Source: Boesenbergia rotunda (lineage: Eukaryota; Streptophyta; Magnoliopsida; Zingiberales; Zingiberaceae). From it: 64,000 bases of DNA. The notes below the pieces were generated by a model. That model saw only the letters and a list, made by a program, of their open reading frames with translations, was not told the origin of the DNA and did no database searches. A program made the position numbers and the translations under genes. The DNA is taken from NCBI GenBank assembly GCA_024364735.1, contig JAGFNQ010000962.1:449448-513447 (forward strand), given 5' to 3'. Shown one piece after another: positions 57,458-64,000 of this stretch; position 1 is the stretch's first letter, and each line of letters starts with the position of its first letter.

Positions 57458-58735
57458 GGAGTCCATTGAGACAATATCCCATTGTCCCTAAGATAATCTT
57501 GAAACTCTTGACTTAAATATTCACCACCCCGATCGGATCGAAGTATCTTAATACTTTTGCCAAGCTGTTTCTCTACTTCACTTCTGAACTCTTTGAATTT
57601 CTCAAAAGTTTCAGATTTGTGTTTCATTAAGAACACATACCCGAATCGTGAGTGATCATCGATAAAGGTGATGAAATAGCTATAGCCTCCTTGTGCAAGA
57701 GTTGACATTGGTCCACATACATCAGTATGTATTAGACCAAGCAATTCTTCCACTGGATTACCTTTTCCAGGAAAGGGTAATTTGGTCATCTTGCCTTTTA
57801 AGCATGATTCGCATGTATCAAATGAACCGGGTTCAAATGATTCCAGAATTTCACATCGGTGTAATTCGGTCATGCGTTTCTTACTTACATGGCCAAGACG
57901 ACAGTGCCACGTGTAGGATTCTATTCGATTATCTATTCTAGCACGTTTGTTGCTATCTTCGATATTGAAAACGTCACCGGATAAATCTAACGTGTAGATA
58001 CCATTGCACAAAGTTCTATTCCCATAAAGAACGCCATTTAAAGTTATGTAACAACAATTGTTACTAAAAGTTAAATGATAACCCTTTTCATTCAAACATG
58101 AAATAGACACAATGTTCTTTATTATCGAAGGAACGAAATAACAATTATCCAATTCTAAGACACGTCCAGTAGGGAGCTTCAGCAAATATGTTCCGATGGC
58201 AACAGCAGCAATCTTTGCTTCATTTCCAACTCGCAAATCCGCTTCTCCCTTGACGAGTCTTCTTCTATTCCTTAGCCCCTGTATGTCATTACATATATGT
58301 GAGCTACACCCAGTATCAAGTACCCAGGTGTACGAGGAAACAGAGTGACATTCAATAACGAAGATGCCTGAAGAGGATGGGGCATCGGATGCCTTCTTCT
58401 TCAAGGACTCAAGATAAACCTTGCAGTTTCTTCGCCAGTGGCCCTCCTTGCCGCAGTGATGACAAGTGCCTTTTGGTGCATTTTCAATCCTTTTAGCCTT
58501 AGTTAACTTATTGGTGTCCAAAATGGAACGCAAATTCAGAGAAGACGTGATCAGGTGATTATCCTAGAAATACAAATTGAGGTTATGTGATGAGAATGAT
58601 AAAGAATGCATCAATATACATTAATTAAATCCTATTTAATTTTCGAATTGAATAACCCTTTTTATCAATTCGGGAGATCGTAGGAACATCTCCAAATAGG
58701 TTGATATCCAATGATAGATAAGAACAACCATGGCT
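57458..58735 (-). repeat. Array unit 2 (1278 bp)
   Basis: Nearly identical to unit 1, with an open frame of about 391 codons at 57358-58533 ending in leader-derived sequence. It contains knuckle, protease DTG, GAG-pre-integrase and integrase up to SQWTP. Confidence 0.92.
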
Positions 58736-60013
58736 GGAGTCCATTGAGACAATATCCCATTGTCCCTAAGATAATCTTGAAACTCTTGACTTAAATATTC
58801 ACCACCCCGATCGGATCGAAGTATCTTAATACTTTTGCCAAGCTATTTCTCTACTTCACTTCTGAACTCTTTGAATTTCTCAAAAGTTTCAGATTTGTGT
58901 TTCATTAAGAACACATACCCGAATCGTGAGTGATCATCGATAAAGGTGATGAAATAGCTATAGCCTCCTTGTGCAAGAGTTGACATTGGTCCACATACAT
59001 CAGTATGTATTAGACCAAGCAATTCTTCCACTGGATTACCTTTTCCGGGAAAGGGTAATTTGGTCATCTTGCCTTTTAAGCATGATTCGCATGTATCAAA
59101 TGAACCGGGTTCAAATGATTCCAGAATTTCACATCGGTGTAATTCGGTCATGCGTTTCTTACTTACATGGCCAAGACGACAGTGCCACGTGTAGGATTCT
59201 ATTCGATTATCTATTCTAGCACGTTTGTTGCTATCTTCGATATTGAAAACGTCACCGGATAAATCTAACGTGTAGATACCATTGCACAAAGTTCTATTCC
59301 CATAAAGAACGCCATTTAAAGTTATGTAACAACAATTGTTACTAAAAGTTAAATGATAACCCTTTTCATTCAAACATGAAATAGACACAATGTTCTTTAT
59401 TATCGAAGGAACGAAATAACAATTATCCAATTCTAAGACACGTCCAGTAGGGAGCTTCAGCAAATATGTTCCGATGGCAACAGCAGCAATCTTTGCTTCA
59501 TTTCCAACTCGCAAATCCGCTTCTCCCTTGACGAGTCTTCTTCTATTCCTTAGCCCCTGTATGTCATTACATATATGTGAGCTACACCCAGTATCAAGTA
59601 CCCAGGTGTACGAGGAAACAGAGTGACATTCAATAACGAAGATGCCTGAAGAGGATGGGGCATCGGATGCCTTCTTCTTCAAGGACTCAAGATAAACCTT
59701 GCAGTTTCTTCGCCAGTGGCCCTCCTTGCCGCAGTGATGACAAGTGCCTTTTGGTGCATTTTCAATCCTTTTAGCCTTAGTTAACTTATTGGTGTCCAAA
59801 ATGGAACGCAAATTCAGAGAAGACGTGATCAGGTGATTATCCTAGAAATACAAATTGAGGTTATGTGATGAGAATGATAAAGAATGCATCAATATACATT
59901 AATTAAATCCTATTTAATTTTCGAATTGAATAACCCTTTTTATCAATTCAGGAGATCGTAGGAACATCTCCAAATAGGTTGATATCCAACGATAGATAAG
60001 AACAACCATGGCT
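58736..60013 (-). repeat. Array unit 1 (1278 bp)
   Basis: The 5'-most unit, joined to the intact leader at 60014. A TAG after FRSEVEK (near 58840) truncates the frame at 322 codons (58843-59811). Otherwise it is almost the same as unit 2. Confidence 0.92.
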
Positions 60014-61677
60014 GGAGTCCATCAAGTTATTCTTAGCTATGAAGGTAGGTAATTATACCGATTACATATTACACATATGTAACTATCACATTATGCTATC
60101 AACTAATTGAATGTTTGCATATATCATTGGGTTGTTAACTCATTAACAAGTATGCAACAATATACATAGCACTCAACTGCACCTCTCTTTACATCGACCT
60201 TGGCTGTGGCACAACAAATTGATGCTCCAAGCTTAAGGCTGACCCATTAATCAAGAAATAGTTTTTAATATGGTTGGAGCTCATTCAACCGTTTAGTCAG
60301 GCTTGGATGTGTCCAACAACCAAAACTAAGGATTGACCTCTGACTCCAACTATATTAATCATAAACTAATTCTATGGTTTGAACATGTTGAGGTTCAAGC
60401 CGGGCATGGATGTGTTCATCAACCTAAACGAGAAACAAAACTCTGGTTCTAACCATATTAATGGAAGGTGTTGGCCTTAATATTTTATAAGGGGTTTTGG
60501 GTCTCATCTTTTTCTTTTAAGCACATTCATGACATATAATTATGTCATGTACTAACGATTTCCTTAATAAAGTATGTATGTGATTTAATTTATCAAGTCT
60601 CATTAATTGAATTAGGAACCGGATTTTCTAATTCTAATTTCATACTTTATTCAAGGAATTGTTTTGGGAAATAATTTCCTAAATTATCATAATCAATTTC
60701 AGAAATAACATGTTTAAGACTTTGATTTCTCTAAATCAAATCTTATTAAATTAAGAGACAGATTCCCTTAATTCAACCACATATTATTTTCATGAAAATC
60801 TTATTTAAGGAAATATACTCTATAGGAAACAATTTTCCTAATTAATTTTGGAGACAATAATATGTAAGAGCATCACCTCATAAATCAAATAAGGAAATTA
60901 TCGTTTGAGAATCACCTAAAAAATTTCCAAGATTTGATCACATATTTTATTTATGGAAAATTAATATCAATAACTTAATTTGGACGGCTCCCCGAGGCTC
61001 AATCCAAAATAAGAATTTATTGATAATATAATTTGGACGGCTCCCCGAGGCTCAATCCAAAATAAGAATTTATTGATAATATAATTTGGACGGCTCCCCG
61101 AGGCTCAATCCAAATTAAACATCTGACAGCTTAAATTCAATTTAGGAAATTTAATTATAACAACTAACTTTAAATTGGACGGCTCCCCGAGGCTCAATCC
61201 AAAATAAAGAATTTTATAAATAATTTAATTTCCAATTATGAATTTAAATGCCAATTAATATTCCCATAATTTGTCTATATTTTCTTGAAAGAAAGTGCCC
61301 AAAATTGTGAGCTTTCCATAAATTGAAAGTTTCCAAAAATAAAAGGTTTTCAAAATAATTGTAAGTTTTTGGTACAAAGAAAACTTACATTTTTTTCAAA
61401 ATTGGAAAATTTCCAAAATGGGAAATTTCCAAAATTGGAAAGTTTCCAAAAATGGAAAGTTTCCAAAAATGGAAAGTTTTCACAATTATCATAAAATTTC
61501 AGAAACAGGGATATTTCAAAAGATTGCGAAATTTCATGAGGATTTCCAAATTTTGAAATTCCTAAATCGGAAATTTACCATAATTAGAAAGTTTCCATAA
61601 TTGGAAAATTTTTCAAAATTGAGATCATGACAAAGTTTTCCGCAAAACAATTATATGATTATGTCGAACACTAACCG
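60014..61677 (-). other. Long 5' leader of rearranged Angela-like element
   Basis: Homologous in reverse to 27575-29092. A motif starting TTTGGACGGCTCCCCGAGG and ending CAATCCAAA occurs at 60979, 61032, 61085 and near 61174; the first three are in a 53-bp tandem repeat. GGAAATTTCC-type inverted motifs fill 61340-61620. No gene. Confidence 0.8.
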
Positions 61678-61689
61678 GCTCTGATACCA
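61678..61689 (-). promoter_or_regulatory. Primer-binding site of rearranged Angela-like element
   Basis: gctctgatacca on +, the reverse complement of TGGTATCAGAGC, one base from the 5' LTR. Confidence 0.92.
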
Positions 61690-61690
61690 C

Positions 61691-62017
61691 TGTTGGGACC
61701 GGGTGCATGTTGACATGGATGCGGGTTCGTAATTTTAAAATTAATTACGTGCAGCGGAAGGTTTAGCATAAATAATTTCTCAAATTATTTAACCACACAT
61801 CTAAGCATGCAACTTTATCTTATGTAGACATGATCATATATTTAAAATTTTGCAGAAACGTAAACTAATTTACTTATTACCTCGCGTAACTCGAAGGAAG
61901 GGACGAGATCCAACCGTAAGCGTCCCTCGGAAGCTCCGCCTCTATTCGCGTCCACGCCGAGTATCTTCGGGATGACTTCGCAAAGCCACGAGTTTCGTGT
62001 TCTCGAGAACTACTAGA
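61691..62017 (-). mobile_element. Truncated 5' LTR of rearranged Angela-like element
   Basis: The 327 bp match 51301-51627 up to CTACTAGAT, where another LTR begins. The rest of this LTR is expected beyond the window if the 62018 element inserted here. Confidence 0.88.
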
Positions 62018-62102
62018 TGTTGATGCAGTCTGGCCCTGATTGCTGTTTTGATGTTGACAAACGATTTTAGTTTGGGTTGATAATTATGGATGATGATTAA
62101 GT

Positions 62103-62574
62103 CCTGATCGAGGATCAGGCATGGAATGGAAAATCCTAGCTTGGAGGGCTAGGTGTTGGAAAATCCTAATATGGGAGGTTAGGTGTTGACAGTCCTAGCT
62201 TGGAGGGCTAGGTGTGTGAAAAGTCCTAATTCGGAAGAGGTGGGTGAAAAGTCCTAGCTTGGAGGGCTAGGTGAAAAGTCCTAGCTTGGAGGGCTAGGTG
62301 AAAAGTCCTGACTTGGAGGGTTAGGTGCAAATTCCCATCTTGGAGAATTAGGTAAAAAAGTCCTGGCTTGGAGGGTCAGGTGCCTAGCTTAGAGGGCTAA
62401 GTTGGATGATGTTCTAACTCGGAAGGGTTGGGTGAAAAGTCCTAGCTTGGAGGGCTAGGTGAAAAGTCCTAACTTGGAGGGTTAGGTGCAAATTCCCAAC
62501 TTGGAGGGATAGATGGAAAAATCCTTAGCATGGAGGGCTAAGGTGGATGGAAACTTAGCTTGGAGGGCTAAGTT
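62103..62574 (+). repeat. Hairpin array with constant loop TTGGAGG
   Basis: After CCTGAT/ATCAGG (62103-62119), units read stem-ttggagg-stem: CCTAGC/GCTAGG (62135-62153 and several more), CCTAAC/GTTAGG (62468-62486), CCTTAGC/GCTAAGG with loop atggagg (62523-62543), AACTTAGC/GCTAAGTT (62552-62574). Wobble versions such as CCTGAC/GTTAGG and CCTGGC/GTCAGG also occur. About 15 units at 20-40 bp spacing, counted by eye. Confidence 0.88.
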
Positions 62575-62584
62575 TCAGTCCCTG

Positions 62585-63245
62585 GATCGGTCTGGTGATC
62601 GATTAGGGATTCTGGCACGCTGCTCCTTCGTGGATCGATCTGGTGACCGATTCAACGATGACTGATCGGTCTGGTGACCGATCAGGGAGCACACAATAAG
62701 GTTGGGAACCTACTGTGCTGCTCCTGATTGATCTGGTGATCGATCAGGGAGTATGCGTTTCACCCATTGACTGGCTCCTGATCGGTCTGGTGACTGATCA
62801 GGGAGCGAGCAGTGAGGTTGAGTTCCCCTGCTGATCTGCACCTGATCGGTCTGGTGACCGATCAGGATCACTGTGCAGATCGTTCTGGAGAACGATCCAG
62901 CTTCATGGGTTTCTCACTAAGATCGATCAGGACGGTGCCTGATCGGTCTGGTGATGATCTGATCGGACTGGTGACCGATCAGGAGAACCCCTAATTGGTC
63001 AGTTGACCGATCAGAAGGCTTAGGCTGCGAAACTCAGAAATCGCCCGATATAAGGGTGGATCGGTCCGGTGAACGATCCACGACCTGGGATCGGTATGGT
63101 GATCGGTCCAGGAGAATCTCAAAGAAATCACGATTTCTCATTGAGCATTGGGGATCGATCAGGACGGATCCTGATCGGTCTGGAACCAGCCTGATCGGTC
63201 TGGTGACCGATCAGGAGGCTCTCTGATCGGTCAGGTGACCGATCA
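62585..63245 (+). repeat. Hairpin array GATCGGTC-tggt-GACCGATC
   Basis: About 15 palindromic units at irregular 20-70 bp spacing. Most are GATCGGTC/GACCGATC around tggt. Variants keep pairing, for example GATCGTTC/GAACGATC around tgga (62878-62897), and units with loops cggt or aggt. Others show single mismatches (for example 62585-62604). Confidence 0.88.
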
Positions 63246-63817
63246 CTTTAATTCAAATTGCACTGTCAGACGCTCTGATCGCGTCTGACCGTATCCGATT
63301 CACTGCTTCTAACCTCTGATATTTGATTTACTGTGTGATATACTGCTCTAACAGTCTGATTAAGCTGCAGGTGACAGGGGAGGATTCAAACACTCAAGGA
63401 GAAGTCAATGGAGGCTTTCCTTGGAGTAGGTTTGTCCATTTCTCATCTCAGGTTGCAACGGCTGGAGCTGCAGGACTGAAACCGCTGACTGAAGCTTGGC
63501 TGAGGGAGCTCAGGAAGTTCAGTAAGGGTTCAGTGGTAGCTGGCATTGGCAGTGAGGCAGCTGGAGGCTGCTGGAGATGAGGTCACTTGATGCTTAGTGG
63601 AGAAACAAAAGGGGCGAGAGACAACTTCGGTGAAGTAGTGTTCTAAAACTTGGGTTTTGAGTTCTTGCCGCCTAAAGTTTCTCCACAAGTGCTTGCTGAG
63701 TTCTTGAAGTTTCCATCATTCTGAGCAAGCGATTAAGAAGCAATCAACCATTACTTGAGCTCTTGAAGGAGAGAACGAGAAGCTTGGAGTCCAACAGTGG
63801 GAAGACACGAAGAAGGG

Positions 63818-64000
63818 TGTTGGATCGAGAAAACCGATAGAGGGGGGGGTGAATATCGGAAATCGATTTTCTTCGAAAAATTTAGAGCAAGTACGTAGTG
63901 GAAATAAAAATGAAACACAACACAGAGACACAGTCGATTTTACTTGGTTCGGAGCCTGTATCGACTCCTACTCCAAGGCCCACGGTCGTTGACCGTTTAC
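63818..64000 (-). mobile_element. Start of a further SIRE-like LTR, running off the window
   Basis: TGTTGGATCGAGAAAACCGATAG and the following GGGGGTGAATATCGGAAA-like text match the beginnings of 2175 and 13055. No PBS lies to its left, so it is a 3' or solo LTR in minus orientation. Target duplication cannot be checked (left flank AAGGG). Confidence 0.85.

Larger units (their letters stand above)
51301..62017 (-). mobile_element. Rearranged Angela-like copia element with a fourfold internal repeat
   Basis: In minus-strand order: truncated 5' LTR (62017-61691), PBS (61689-61678), leader, four 1278-bp units of deleted gag/PR/INT, one integrase-RT remainder, 174 bp of foreign filler, and the 3' LTR (53531-51301). 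The two LTRs differ at about seven sites over the 327 bp they share (counted by eye). It inserted into the Tat-type gypsy element at 51300. It lacks a gag start codon, the gag body, the YVDD part of RT and RNase H, so it could only have moved with help from another element. Confidence 0.9.
62018..63817 (+). mobile_element. LTR (U3) of another SIRE-like subfamily, truncated by a further LTR
   Basis: Begins TGTTGATGCAGTC, like the TGTTGGTGCAGA start at 15544, followed by a similar GTTTTGATGTTGACAAA block. It then holds two hairpin arrays. No reliable TATA box or LTR end was found before 63818. The frame at 63323-63580 has no recognisable product. About 63250-63817 is unremarkable unique sequence. 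Confidence 0.65.

Noticed and set aside
54902..60013. Four independent Angela insertions in a row
   Set aside because: There are no LTRs or TSDs between units, spacing is exactly 1278 bp and the junction homology is the same, so it is one internally amplified element.
62103..63245. CRISPR-like look of repeated short units
   Set aside because: Spacing is irregular, spacers are themselves repetitive, and it lies in a plant LTR with no cas genes; these are hairpin arrays.

Overview
The window is plant nuclear DNA, about 90% nested LTR retrotransposons around a small genic island. The evidence is plant-type Ty1/copia (SIRE/Maximus-like and Angela/BARE-like) and Ty3/gypsy Tat-like proteins, tRNA-Met-type primer sites (TGGTATCAGAGC), and two intron-containing plant genes. 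The organism is a flowering plant. A monocot is my guess from general look only, and I cannot name the species. There is no bacterial operon, CRISPR array or viral genome.

Layout. 1-2174: broken SIRE-like pol on +. 2175-15538: minus-strand SIRE-like complex (LTR, internal, LTR, partial second internal) carrying an Angela-type solo LTR at 8163-10619 with TSD TTTGT. 15544-25031: nearly complete plus-strand SIRE-like element with TSD CTTCC; its pol frame is broken by one TAG. 25037-25451: fragment of a third LTR family. 25452-31367: plus-strand Angela-like element, cut at a single N (31368). 31373-32575: LTR-like fragment. 32885-33515 (minus) and 35211-36740 (plus): two divergent host genes, a small conserved-looking protein of unknown function and a type II membrane glycosyltransferase of family GT17. 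36741-41600: gene-poor flank. About 41607-51300: degenerate minus-strand Tat-type gypsy element with an antisense extra ORF, a 64-bp tandem array, and a solo LTR (TSD GGGAT) inside integrase. 51301-62017: minus-strand Angela derivative in which a 1278-bp protease/integrase segment is repeated four times. 62018-63817: LTR of another SIRE-like subfamily, packed with hairpin arrays. 63818-64000: start of one more LTR.

The most unusual signal is in the LTRs. SIRE-like LTRs on both strands, and the unrelated-looking LTR at 62018, carry arrays of short hairpins whose loop is constant (gaaggact or ttggagg) while the stems change in a compensated way. A second array has GATCGGTC/GACCGATC stems. Angela LTRs carry a conserved long hairpin in U3. 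The exact 4 x 1278 bp array with 9-bp junction homology is the second notable structure.

Functionally, the transposon proteins are gag, protease, integrase, reverse transcriptase and RNase H. Only the 15544-25031 element is close to coding-competent. The host genes are independent of them. No genes in the window form a shared pathway.
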